A stretch of 40,062 nt of DNA from Streptomyces sp. JJ36 (GTDB taxonomy: Bacteria > Actinomycetota > Actinomycetes > Streptomycetales > Streptomycetaceae): positions 1 to 40,062 of the forward strand of contig NZ_JACYHE010000053.1 of assembly GCF_021696945.1 (NCBI RefSeq), given 5' to 3'. Both the position numbers and the translations under genes were made by a program. Under the pieces are notes generated by a model. That model saw only the letters and a list, made by a program, of their open reading frames with translations, did no database searches and had not been told where the DNA came from. Shown here piece by piece: positions 16,243 to 24,006 of this stretch (position 1 is the stretch's first letter; every line of letters begins with the position of its first letter).

Positions 16243-17664
16243 TCAGCCGCCGACGATGCCGCGGGCCACACCGAGGTCCAGCAGGTCCTGGGGGCGCAGG
16301 CGGAGCTGGTCCGCGGTCTCGCGTATCCGGTCGTCGCCGCGTTTGAGGATGGCGGCGGCCAGCTCGGGGGCGATGACGGAGAAGTAGCTGTCGGCGGTGA
16401 CCCAGGTGCGGCCCGGCGCGGCCAGCGCCAGCGCGCCGCCGGAGCCTCCCTCGCCGACCACCAGGGTGGTCACCGGCACACGTGCGGAGGCCACGGCGGC
16501 GAAGCAGTCCGCCACCGCGGCGCCGGTGCCGGCCTGTTCGGCCGCGGCGTCGTTGGCGGCGCCGGGCGTGTCGACCAGGGTGAGCACCGGGATGCCGAGC
16601 CGGTCCGCCAGCCGGATCAGCCGGGCCGCCGTACGGAAGCCCGCCGGCAGGGTCGCGGTGCCGAGCTGGGCGGCGAAGGCCACCGTGGTGCCGCCGGGCA
16701 GGCGCCCGAAGCCGCAGCGCACCCCGTCGTCGGTGCCGCCGCAGCGGTCGCCGCGGATCTCCTCCGTGCGGGTGAAGTGGGCGGCCAGGTAGGCGTCCGC
16801 GCGCGGGCGGCCGACGGCACGGGCCCGGGTCACCGCCTCCCAGCCGTCGCGCGGCGGCCCCGTGGGCGCGCCGTCGTCCCCGGCCACGCCGGCGCTGGTC
16901 CGCGGCAGGGCCGCCGGGGGAGCGGCCGGTCCGGAGGCCGGTGAGGTGAGCAGCGACAGCCACCCGGACAGGCGGTCCGGGAGCTCCTCGCGGGTCACCA
17001 GCTGGTCGACGTGGCCGGCCGCGTACTGGCCCTCGGCGGTGTAGGCGTACGGTTCGGCGCCGTCCGGCCGCACCCGGGACCCGGCGAACCCGGCCTGCGC
17101 GCCGGGCAGCGCCAGCACCACGTCGGCCCCGGCGCCGAGCGTCGCCCAGCCGCCGCCGGTGGCCGGGTCGCGGACCACGGCGAGCTGCGGCAGCCCGGCC
17201 TCGCGGGTGAGCGCGGACTGGCGGGCGACGCGCTGCAGCTGGGAGAGGGCGCGCATGCCCTCCTGCATCCGGCTGCCCCCGGTCGCCAGTAGGGCGACCA
17301 CGGGCAGGCCCGCCGCGCGGGCCCGTACGTGGGCGTCCTCCAGGAGATCGCCCGTACGTTCGCCCAGCGAGCCGCCGAGGAAGCCGAACTCGAAGGCCAC
17401 CAGCACGGCTTCGGGGCCGCCGGGCCCGCCGGCCCGGCCGCGCCCGCACACCACGGACTCCGCCTCGCCGGTGCGGGTGGCGGCACGTTCCCGGGCGGCG
17501 CCGTAGCCGTCCCAGCCGAGCGGCCCGTCATACGGCACGCCGGCCGTCCCGGGCGCGGCGCCCGGCGGGGCGGGGAACTCCGTGAAGTCCGGAGCCACGG
17601 CGGCGAGCAGGGCGCGGGCCGTGCCGGGGGCCGGGGCCGCGCGGGCCGGGGTCCGCTCAGCCAT
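16243..17664 (-). CDS. Fused acyl-CoA carboxyltransferase (AccD-AccA like)
   Basis: 473 residues joining both halves of a biotin-dependent carboxyltransferase, which moves CO2 from carboxybiotin to an acyl-CoA. The beta-like half (about 1-230) has AFEFGFLGGSLGER and the oxyanion-type loop GGSRMQEGMRAL. The alpha-like half (about 280-473) has LVDTPGAANDAAAEQAG and VVGEGGSGGALALA. The zinc finger of canonical AccD is not present. The ATG at 17664 overlaps the matB stop by 8 nt, so it is translated with MatB. No biotin carboxylase or BCCP gene is adjacent; it must borrow them. The same pairing with matB is known to me from Streptomyces coelicolor (SCO2444/SCO2445 region, from memory). Substrate acetyl-, propionyl- or another acyl-CoA undetermined. 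Confidence 0.87.
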   Translation of the reverse strand: MAERTPARAAPAPGTARALLAAVAPDFTEFPAPPGAAPGTAGVPYDGPLGWDGYGAARERAATRTGEAESVVCGRGRAGGPGGPEAVLVAFEFGFLGGSLGERTGDLLEDAHVRARAAGLPVVALLATGGSRMQEGMRALSQLQRVARQSALTREAGLPQLAVVRDPATGGGWATLGAGADVVLALPGAQAGFAGSRVRPDGAEPYAYTAEGQYAAGHVDQLVTREELPDRLSGWLSLLTSPASGPAAPPAALPRTSAGVAGDDGAPTGPPRDGWEAVTRARAVGRPRADAYLAAHFTRTEEIRGDRCGGTDDGVRCGFGRLPGGTTVAFAAQLGTATLPAGFRTAARLIRLADRLGIPVLTLVDTPGAANDAAAEQAGTGAAVADCFAAVASARVPVTTLVVGEGGSGGALALAAPGRTWVTADSYFSVIAPELAAAILKRGDDRIRETADQLRLRPQDLLDLGVARGIVGG

Positions 17665-19126
17665 GGAGGGCCCGCTTCAGCACCTTGCCCATGTCGTTCC
17701 GGGGCAGCGCGGTGACGAACCGCACCGCCCGCGGCCGCTTGTGCGGGGCCAGTTGCCCGGCCACATGGTCGGCCAGCAGCTCGCCCGCCGGCGGGGCCGC
17801 CGGGTCGGCGGCGACGATCCAGGCGACCACCCGCTCGCCCAGGTCCGGGTCGGGTTCGCCGGTGACGGCGGCCTCGGCCACGCCGGGGTGGTCCAGCAGC
17901 ACGTTCTCGATCTCACCCGCGCCGATCTTGTAGCCGCCGCTCTTGATGAGGTCGGTGGCCCTGCGCCCGACCAGGCGCACACACCCGTCCGGCTCCCGTA
18001 CCGCCATGTCGCCGGTACGGAACCAGCCGTCCGCGGTGAACGCCTCCCGGGTGGCGTCCGGGCGGTTCAGGTACTCCGTGAACAGGTGCGGGCCGCGCAC
18101 CTGCACCTCGCCGACGGTGTCCCCGTCGGCCGCGTCGAGCGGCCGCCCGGTGTCGTCCACCAGCCGGAGCCGCACGTGCGGCAGGGGCTGCCCGACCGTG
18201 CCGGGGCGGGGGCACCCGCCGGGCCGGACACTGGTGTTCATCAGCGTCTCGGTCATCCCGTAACGCTCGATGACCTGCTGCCCGGTGGCCTCGGCGATCC
18301 GCGCGTGATCCCGTGGCGGCAGCGGCGCGGAACCGGAGACCAGCAGCCGGGCGCCGGCCAGCGCCCGGGCGAGGGCCGGGTCCCGTCCGGCGGCCTCGGC
18401 CAGCCGGTGGTACATCGTGGGCACCCCGAAGAACACGGTGCCCGCGCCGGCCAGTTCCCGGGCCACGCCCCCGGTGGTGAACCGCCCCAGGTGGTGCACC
18501 GTGCCGCCGCGCCGCAACGGGCCCAGGACGCCCAGCACGAGGCCGTGCACATGGAACAGCGGCAGGGCGTGGACCAGGACGTCCTCCGCGGTCCAGGACC
18601 AGACCTCCGCGAGGTCGTCAAGGGTCCCGGCGACGGCCCGGCGGGGGAGGACCACGCCCTTGGGCGGGCCGGTGGTGCCCGAGGTGTAGACGATCAGGGC
18701 GGGGGTCTCCGGGCCGGGCTCGGCGTCCTCGGCGGCGGGCCCGGAGGCTCCGCCCGTACGGGAGCCGGGGACCGCCCCGGCCGTCACCTCGGTGCGCGGC
18801 AGTGCGGCCAGCCGCTCCGGCAGCACGGCGCCGGGAGCCGCGAGGACGGTGGCCGGCGCGCTGTCCGCCAGGATGTGCTCCAGCTCCCGGTCCCCGGTAC
18901 GCGGGTTCAGCGGCACGGCCGGTACCCCGGCGAGCAGCGCGGCCACCACGCCCACCGCGGTCTCGATGCCGGGCGTCGCCCAGACGGCGACCCGCCGCGC
19001 TCCGCGGAGGCGCGCGGCCAGGGCGCCCGCCGCGGTCGCCAGGCCGCCGTAGTCGAGGGCGGCGTCCGGGAAGCGGAGGGCGGTGCGGTCGGGAGTCTCC
19101 CGCAGCGCGGGGAAGAGGGGCGGCAC
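17657..19126 (-). CDS. matB: Malonyl-CoA/methylmalonyl-CoA synthetase MatB
   Basis: 489-residue adenylate-forming enzyme that activates malonate or methylmalonate with ATP and CoA to give extender units for polyketide and fatty-acid synthesis. The core motifs are YTSGTTGPPKGVVLPRRAV (A3), ERYGMTETLMNTSV (A5), FRTGD (A7), GRRATDLIKSGGYKIGAGEI (A8) and a C-terminal NDMGKVLKRAL with the catalytic Lys. Long segments agree closely with what I remember of the structurally characterised S. coelicolor MatB (VAVWATPGIET, ALLAGVPAVPLNPRTGD, LPLFHVHGLVLGVLGPLRRG). The start is the GTG at 19126, with GAAGGAG a few bases upstream. It overlaps the carboxyltransferase by 8 nt. Acid specificity depends on active-site residues I did not assign. 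Confidence 0.95.
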   Translation of the reverse strand: MPPLFPALRETPDRTALRFPDAALDYGGLATAAGALAARLRGARRVAVWATPGIETAVGVVAALLAGVPAVPLNPRTGDRELEHILADSAPATVLAAPGAVLPERLAALPRTEVTAGAVPGSRTGGASGPAAEDAEPGPETPALIVYTSGTTGPPKGVVLPRRAVAGTLDDLAEVWSWTAEDVLVHALPLFHVHGLVLGVLGPLRRGGTVHHLGRFTTGGVARELAGAGTVFFGVPTMYHRLAEAAGRDPALARALAGARLLVSGSAPLPPRDHARIAEATGQQVIERYGMTETLMNTSVRPGGCPRPGTVGQPLPHVRLRLVDDTGRPLDAADGDTVGEVQVRGPHLFTEYLNRPDATREAFTADGWFRTGDMAVREPDGCVRLVGRRATDLIKSGGYKIGAGEIENVLLDHPGVAEAAVTGEPDPDLGERVVAWIVAADPAAPPAGELLADHVAGQLAPHKRPRAVRFVTALPRNDMGKVLKRALHG

Positions 19127-19434
19127 CCGGGCTCCTTCACTGGCTCGCGGTCACGGTCGGTACGGACCCGCGGAACGGCGGCGGGACGGCGGCTTCAGCA
19201 TCTCACCCGGGCCGCCGGGCGGACACCCGGCCGCCGGGGCGCCCGCCCCGTTCACCTGCGGCGGAGCCGCCACCGGACGCCGTTGTGGTGCCGGTCACGC
19301 CCGGGGCGGCGGGACTTCCGGGGGCACACCGGTCACCCGACCGGCCGCGGGCCGCCGCCGGGCCGCCGGTACGGCGTGCCCGGCCCGCGAACCCGTGACC
19401 GCCCAACGAAAGTAAGGAAAGTTTCCTGTCGCTC
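19127..19434. other. Non-coding upstream part of the divergent matB/GH5 region
   Basis: GC-rich and without a supported gene. The matB RBS sits at its left edge and the GH5 palindrome at its right. No clear matB promoter was recognised on the minus strand. Confidence 0.5.
19415..19427. promoter_or_regulatory. Palindromic operator candidate upstream of the GH5 gene
   Basis: AGGAAAGTTTCCT is a perfect 13-bp palindrome around one central base and ends 7 nt before the -35 box of the GH5 promoter. It contains GAAAnTTTC, a core I associate with repressor sites of secreted glycosyl hydrolases in Streptomyces. A ROK-family regulator is encoded 0.4 kb downstream of the GH5 gene. Confidence 0.6.
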
Positions 19435-19463
19435 TTGACGCGTACACATCCCACCTCTAGCTT
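19435..19463 (+). promoter_or_regulatory. Promoter of the GH5 endoglucanase gene
   Basis: TTGACG (19435-19440), a 17-nt spacer and TAGCTT (19458-19463). The predicted start near 19470 leaves a leader of about 80 nt that ends in a strong AAGGAGG ribosome site before ATG 19553. Confidence 0.6.
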
Positions 19464-19552
19464 TCCGGCCGGTTGCCCCCGGCAGCCCGGCGGTCGCGCC
19501 CCCGTGCCCGCTCCGCCGACGCCGTACCTCTCCCCACAAGGAGGCACCCCCC

Positions 19553-20635
19553 ATGGAACGGCTCTCCCTCCGCCGCGCCGGGCGGCGCGCGGCCGCCTGC
19601 GCCGCCGCGCTCGCGGCCCTGCTCGCGGTGACCCTGCAGGACTCCTTCCGCGCCGGCGCCGCCGCGTCCGCCCCGCCTGCCGAGAGCCCGGCGGCATCCG
19701 TCGCCGCACCCGCCGGCTCCCCCGTCGCCGAGAACGGACCGCTCGCGGTGTGCGGGCGCACCCTCTGCAACGCGCAGGGGCAGCCCGTCCAGCTCACCGG
19801 CATGAGCACGCACGGCACCCAGTGGTACGCAAAGTGCGTCACCGACGCCTCCCTCGACGTCCTGGCCCACGAGTGGGACGCCGACGTGCTACGCGTCTCC
19901 ACCTACGTGCAGGAGGGCGGCTACGAGACCGACCCGGAGCGCTTCACCCGGATCGCGCAGCGGATCGTCGACCAGGCGCTGGAGCGCGGCCTCTACGCGG
20001 TCGTCGACTGGCACATGCTCAGCCCGGGCGACCCGCACGCCAACACCGCCCTCGCCAAGCGCTTCTTCACCGACATGGCCGCCCGCTACGCGGACGCGCC
20101 GCACGTCCTCTACGAGATCGCCAACGAGCCCAGCGGGGTGAGCTGGCAACGCATCAGGTCCTACGCCGAGGAGATCATCCCGGTGATCCGGGCCCAGGAC
20201 CCGGACGGCGTCGCCCTCGTCGGCACCCGCGCCTGGTCGTCCTTCGGCGTCTCCGAGGGCGCCGACGAACAGGAGGTGATCGACGACCCCGTGGACGCCG
20301 GCAACATCATGTACACCTTCCACTTCTACGCCGCCTCGCACCGCGAGACCTACCTGCGCACCCTCGCCCGCGCTGCCGACCGGCTCCCCGTCTTCGTCAC
20401 CGAGTTCGGCACCCAGAACTACGCGGGGGAGGGGGCGAACGACTTCGCCATGGCCCAGCGCTACCTCGACCTGATGGCCGAGAAGAACATCTCCTGGACC
20501 AACTGGAACTACTCCGACGACCACCGTTCGGGCGCGGTGTTCCGGGAGGGGACCTGCGCCCGCGGGGAGTGGAGCGGCACCGGCTCCCTGAAGGAGTCCG
20601 GGCGCTGGATACGGGACCGCATCCGCTCCTCCTGA
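19553..20635 (+). CDS. Secreted GH5 endoglucanase
   Basis: 360-residue precursor of a retaining beta-1,4-glucanase. The signal peptide has an Arg-rich n-region (LSLRRAGRRAAA) and an Ala/Leu hydrophobic core, with cleavage probably near AGAAASA. A Pro/Ala-rich linker precedes the (beta/alpha)8 domain from about residue 62. Family signatures: VQLTGMSTHGTQWY, YAVVDWHMLSPGDP, the acid/base Glu in LYEIANEPSG, and the nucleophile Glu in VFVTEFGTQNY. The WTNWNYSDDHRSGA loop suggests GH5 subfamily 2. There is no carbohydrate-binding module, so it may act on soluble or amorphous glucans. ATG 19553 follows AAGGAGG. Upstream lie a promoter and an operator-like palindrome, and neighbours degrade xylose, so induction by plant polymer sugars is likely (inference). 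Confidence 0.95.
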   Translation: MERLSLRRAGRRAAACAAALAALLAVTLQDSFRAGAAASAPPAESPAASVAAPAGSPVAENGPLAVCGRTLCNAQGQPVQLTGMSTHGTQWYAKCVTDASLDVLAHEWDADVLRVSTYVQEGGYETDPERFTRIAQRIVDQALERGLYAVVDWHMLSPGDPHANTALAKRFFTDMAARYADAPHVLYEIANEPSGVSWQRIRSYAEEIIPVIRAQDPDGVALVGTRAWSSFGVSEGADEQEVIDDPVDAGNIMYTFHFYAASHRETYLRTLARAADRLPVFVTEFGTQNYAGEGANDFAMAQRYLDLMAEKNISWTNWNYSDDHRSGAVFREGTCARGEWSGTGSLKESGRWIRDRIRSS

Positions 20636-21065
20636 GCCGGGCCCCGGGGCCGGGTCGGCACGCCGGTACCGGCGGGGCCCGTGCCGGCCCGGAGCATCGC
20701 TGGGTGTTCCGGCACGCGAGGACGGTGGGTCGTCCCGGCCCGTCGCGTCCACCCTCCCGTTCCGGGCGGGGCTGCCCGTGCCAGGGTCCTGCGCGGGGCG
20801 CGCACGCTCCGTTTCCGGGCAGGATCGCCCGCGCCCCGGCCTCCGCACGCTCCGTGCCCGGGCAGGGCGTCGCCCGGCCGCCCGGACGGCATACGGCCGC
20901 CGGCCCGGCCCGTGCGCGGAGCCGGTTCCGCCGGGCAGGCGAAGCGGTACGCCGGGCCCGGCGGTGCCCACGGTGCCCGGGGCCCGGCCCCGGGCACCGG
21001 CTGCCCGGGCCGGCCGGCCGCGGCCGGACAGGCGGGCCCGCACCGGCGCCTCCCGCCGGTACGGC
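20636..21065. other. 430-bp gene-free interval after the GH5 gene
   Basis: Extremely GC-rich, with only proline/arginine shadow frames. A 12-bp palindrome GGCCCCGGGGCC at 20640-20651, just after the GH5 stop, could terminate transcription. Nothing else was recognised. Confidence 0.5.
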
Positions 21066-22262
21066 TCAGCCGGCCGCGGGTACCCCGCGGCCCAGCGGGT
21101 CGTCCAGCACCGCGCGGACCACCGAGTGCGCCGCACCGAGCAGCGGCCCCTCCGGCCCCACCGCCGAGGCCAGCAGCGCCGGCGGCGCTCCCGGCGCCGC
21201 CGCGCGCCGGGCCAGCTCGCCCTCCAGGGCGGGCAGCAGCCACGGCCCCAGCCCGGCCAGCGCCCCGCCGAGCACCACGGTGCCCGGGTCCAGCAGGTTC
21301 ACCACGCCGGTGAGGGCGACGCCCAGCGCCCGCCCCGCGCCACGCAGGGCCCGGCGGGCGGCGGCGTCGCCCTCACCGGCCCGCCCGGCCAGCAGCGCCG
21401 TCCCCCGGCGGGTCTCGCCCTCCGGGAGCCCGGCCGCGCGCAGCAGCGCCTCCTCACCGGCGTACGTCTCCAGGCACCCGCGTCCGCCGCAGCCGCAGCG
21501 CGGCCCCTCCGGGCGTACCGGCACATGCCCCAGCTCGCCCGCGAACCCGCGGACGCCGCGCAGCAGCCCGCCCTCCAGCACGATGGCCCCGCCGATCCCG
21601 ATCTGGGCGGAGACGTGCACGAAGTCGCGCGGCACGGCCGCCCCGCCGAGCCAGAGCTCGGCCAGCGCGCCGAAGTTGGCCTCGTTGTCCACGGTGAGCC
21701 GCGGCCCCTCCGGCAGCAGCGCCGCCAGGTCGGTGACGGGCCAGCCCAGGTTGGGCGCCCGCACCACCGTGGTGGAGTCCCGCGCCACCAGCCCCGGCAC
21801 CGCCACCGCCAGCCCCGCGGGCCACAGCCCGGCGGCACGCGCCTGCGCGGCCACCTCGCCGGTCAGCGCCGCCAGACGGGCCAGCACGGCGGCCGGGTCG
21901 CTGTCCCGGTGCGCACCCGTACGGACCTCCCGGGCCCGCACCTCGCCGCGCAGGTCGACGGCGCACACCGCGAGCCGGTCCACCCCGATCTCGGCGCCCA
22001 GCCCGCACGGCCCGCGGTCGGTGAGCGCCAGGGCGCTGCCCGGACGTCCCACGCCGCCCGGCCGCCCGGGGCCCAGCTCCACCAGCAGCCCGGCCCGCAG
22101 CAGCTCGTCGACCAGGGTGGAGACCGCGGCCCGGGTCAGCCCGATGCGGGTGGCGACCGCCGCGCGGGAGACCGGGCCGCCCGCGGCGACCGCGTGCAGC
22201 ACCCGCGACAGGTTCCGCCGGCGTATCTCCTGCTGCGAACTGGGCGCGGGGGCTGCTGCCAT
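21066..22262 (-). CDS. ROK-family transcriptional regulator (XylR-like)
   Basis: 398 residues. The N-terminal winged helix-turn-helix (QEIRRRNLSRVLHAVAAGG, then VSRAAVATRIGLTRAAVST) is followed by a ROK sugar-kinase-like domain. Visible in that domain are LGAEIGVDRLAVCAVDLRG, the ROK signature with the zinc-type Cys cluster CGCGGRGCLE, the Gly-rich GGAIVLEGGLLRGVRGFAGE, and His in GHVPV. Repressors of this kind bind xylose or a related sugar to release DNA. ATG 22262 is taken because it starts directly before the DNA-binding helices; the frame to 23681 is antisense within xylB sequence. It lies downstream of xylB in the same orientation (143-nt gap), so it most likely represses xylA/xylB and possibly the GH5 gene (inference). 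Confidence 0.9.
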   Translation of the reverse strand: MAAAPAPSSQQEIRRRNLSRVLHAVAAGGPVSRAAVATRIGLTRAAVSTLVDELLRAGLLVELGPGRPGGVGRPGSALALTDRGPCGLGAEIGVDRLAVCAVDLRGEVRAREVRTGAHRDSDPAAVLARLAALTGEVAAQARAAGLWPAGLAVAVPGLVARDSTTVVRAPNLGWPVTDLAALLPEGPRLTVDNEANFGALAELWLGGAAVPRDFVHVSAQIGIGGAIVLEGGLLRGVRGFAGELGHVPVRPEGPRCGCGGRGCLETYAGEEALLRAAGLPEGETRRGTALLAGRAGEGDAAARRALRGAGRALGVALTGVVNLLDPGTVVLGGALAGLGPWLLPALEGELARRAAAPGAPPALLASAVGPEGPLLGAAHSVVRAVLDDPLGRGVPAAG

Positions 22263-22405
22263 GTCGGTGCTTCGTCTCGTCTCTCGTCCCGGGTGCCGTG
22301 CCGGACGGCCGAGCCGCGTGGCCGGTCCGCGCGACCGTGCCGCGGCCGCCTGGCGACGCCGCCCGCCGTCCGGCCGCGCCGCCCGCCCGGCACCGTCCCG
22401 TGCGG

Positions 22406-23851
22406 TCAGTGCGGCCGGCGCAGCAGCGTGTCCGCGCCGCCGAGGGTGGCCCGCAGCCGGGCCAGCGCGGGCTCGTCCCGCTCCACCGCCTCGTACGCCG
22501 GGCCTTCCGCCGTCGCCCAGCGCCGGGCCACCGCCGCCGGGTCCTCGCCCAGCAGCAGCCCGGCCGCCTGCGCCGCCGCGCCGAGCGCCACCAGCTCCTG
22601 CGCCCGCGGCACCTGGACGGGCCGCCCGGACAGCCGCCGTACGGTCTCCCGCCAGGCCGTGCCCTTCGCGCCGCCGCCGATCAGCAGCACCGGCGCGTTG
22701 CCGCCGTCCGCCGCGTCCCCGGCGAACACCTTGTCCAGCGCCTCCAGCAGCGCGAAGACCGCGCCGTCGTAGGCCGCCTGGAGGACCTGGCCGCCGGTCG
22801 TCTCGTGGCGCAGCCCGTGCAGCAGCCCGGAGGCGTAGGGAAGGTCCGGGGTCCGCTCGCCGTCCAGGAAGGGCAGCAGGGTGACCGAGCCGCCCGGCTC
22901 CACGTCCTCTCGGTCCCGGCCGAGCAGCGCCGCCACCCGGTCGACGGCGAGCGTGCAGTTGAGGGTGCAGGCCAGCGGCAGCCAGCGGGTGCCCGCGTCG
23001 GCGAAGCCGGAGACGGTGCCCGTCGGGTCGGCGGGCCGGTGCTCGGAGACGGAGTAGACGGTCCCGGAGGTGCCGAGGCTCAGCACCGGCTGCCCGGGCC
23101 GCAGCCCCAGGCCGAGCGCCGCCGCCATGTTGTCCCCGGTGCCGGTGGCCACCAGCGCCCCGGCGGGCAGCGGCAGCCCGTCGCGTACGGTGCCGGCCGC
23201 CTCGCCGTGCCCCAGCACCCGGGGGAGGAGGCCGGGGGAGAGGCCCACGTGCTCCAGCACCCGTTCGTCGTACGTCCCGCTGGCCGAGGCCCACCAGCCG
23301 GTGCCGGAGACGTCCCCGCGGTCGGTGGTGCCGTACCCGGTCAGCCGTTCGGTGAGGAAGTCGTGCGGCAGCCGCACGGCAGCGGTCGCCTCCGCCGCCT
23401 CCGGCTCGTGCTCCCGCAGCCAGGCCCACTTGGTGACGGTGAAGGCGGGCGGCGGGACGCTGCCGATCCGCTCCGCCCACCACTGCGGCCCGCCCAGCTC
23501 CTCCACCAGCCGGTCCCGCTGGGGGGCGGAGCGCACGTCGTTCCAGAGCAGCGCGGGCCGCACCGGCCGCCCCTCGCGGTCCAGCGTGACCAGCCCGTGC
23601 TGTTGGCCGCCGACGGCGACGGCGGCCGCCCGGTGCACGATGTCGCCGCACCGGCCGAGCGCCTCGCCCAGCGCGTTCCACCAGTCCTCGGGGTCGGACT
23701 CCTGGCCGTGGGCGGTCTGCACGGTGTGCCGGGCCTGGCCGCTCGCCACCACCTGGCCGGTGGCGGCGTCCACGACCAGCGCCTTGGTCGACTGGGTCGA
23801 GCTGTCGACGCCGACGACGAGCGGTCCCTCCGGTGTGGCCACGTCCCTCAC
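22406..23851 (-). CDS. xylB: Xylulokinase
   Basis: 481 residues of the FGGY kinase family; phosphorylates D-xylulose to xylulose 5-phosphate with ATP. Visible: N-terminal phosphate loop VVGVDSSTQSTKALVVDA, QQHGLV followed by ALLWNDVRS, the catalytic Asp in GTGDNMAAALGLGL, the second-domain ATP site SLGTSGTVYSVSE, and IGGGAKGTAWRETV. The frame opens at ATG 23902, but that codon lies inside the predicted -10 box. The GTG at 23851 has AGGAAGAGG upstream and gives the usual family length; the GTG at 23842 is a close alternative. It is divergent from xylA across a shared control region. Confidence 0.95.
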   Translation of the reverse strand: MRDVATPEGPLVVGVDSSTQSTKALVVDAATGQVVASGQARHTVQTAHGQESDPEDWWNALGEALGRCGDIVHRAAAVAVGGQQHGLVTLDREGRPVRPALLWNDVRSAPQRDRLVEELGGPQWWAERIGSVPPPAFTVTKWAWLREHEPEAAEATAAVRLPHDFLTERLTGYGTTDRGDVSGTGWWASASGTYDERVLEHVGLSPGLLPRVLGHGEAAGTVRDGLPLPAGALVATGTGDNMAAALGLGLRPGQPVLSLGTSGTVYSVSEHRPADPTGTVSGFADAGTRWLPLACTLNCTLAVDRVAALLGRDREDVEPGGSVTLLPFLDGERTPDLPYASGLLHGLRHETTGGQVLQAAYDGAVFALLEALDKVFAGDAADGGNAPVLLIGGGAKGTAWRETVRRLSGRPVQVPRAQELVALGAAAQAAGLLLGEDPAAVARRWATAEGPAYEAVERDEPALARLRATLGGADTLLRRPH

Positions 23852-23900
23852 GCCCCTCTTCCTGGGTCCCCGGTCTTCCTCTGTTCCGGTCGCTGCCCGC

Positions 23901-23929
23901 ATAGTAGTTTGTTAAGTGCCATGACGAAA
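23901..23929. promoter_or_regulatory. xylB promoter overlapping a candidate ROK/XylR operator
   Basis: On the minus strand TACTAT (23906-23901) is a -10 box, with TTCGTC 16 nt upstream as weak -35. The same bases hold an imperfect dyad, TTTGTTA (23908-23914) and TGACGAAA (23922-23929). Its AT-rich TTTGTTA arm resembles xylose-repressor half-sites. A protein bound here would block xylB and probably xylA. Confidence 0.5.
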
Positions 23930-24006
23930 TACGCCGGCGCCACCACGTGCCGGTGCGGCGAGGTCACCCCGGAGCCTCCGGGGGGCCGGGAGGGAAGAGG
24001 TACGGC

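Noticed and set aside
20681..21313. Pro/Arg-rich ORF in the interval after the GH5 gene
   Set aside because: Low-complexity shadow translation without start signal; it also runs into the ROK gene antisense.
21066..23681. Single 871-codon frame spanning ROK regulator and most of the xylB region
   Set aside because: Only the part after ATG 22262 encodes a protein family (ROK). The upstream part is an out-of-frame reading of xylB.
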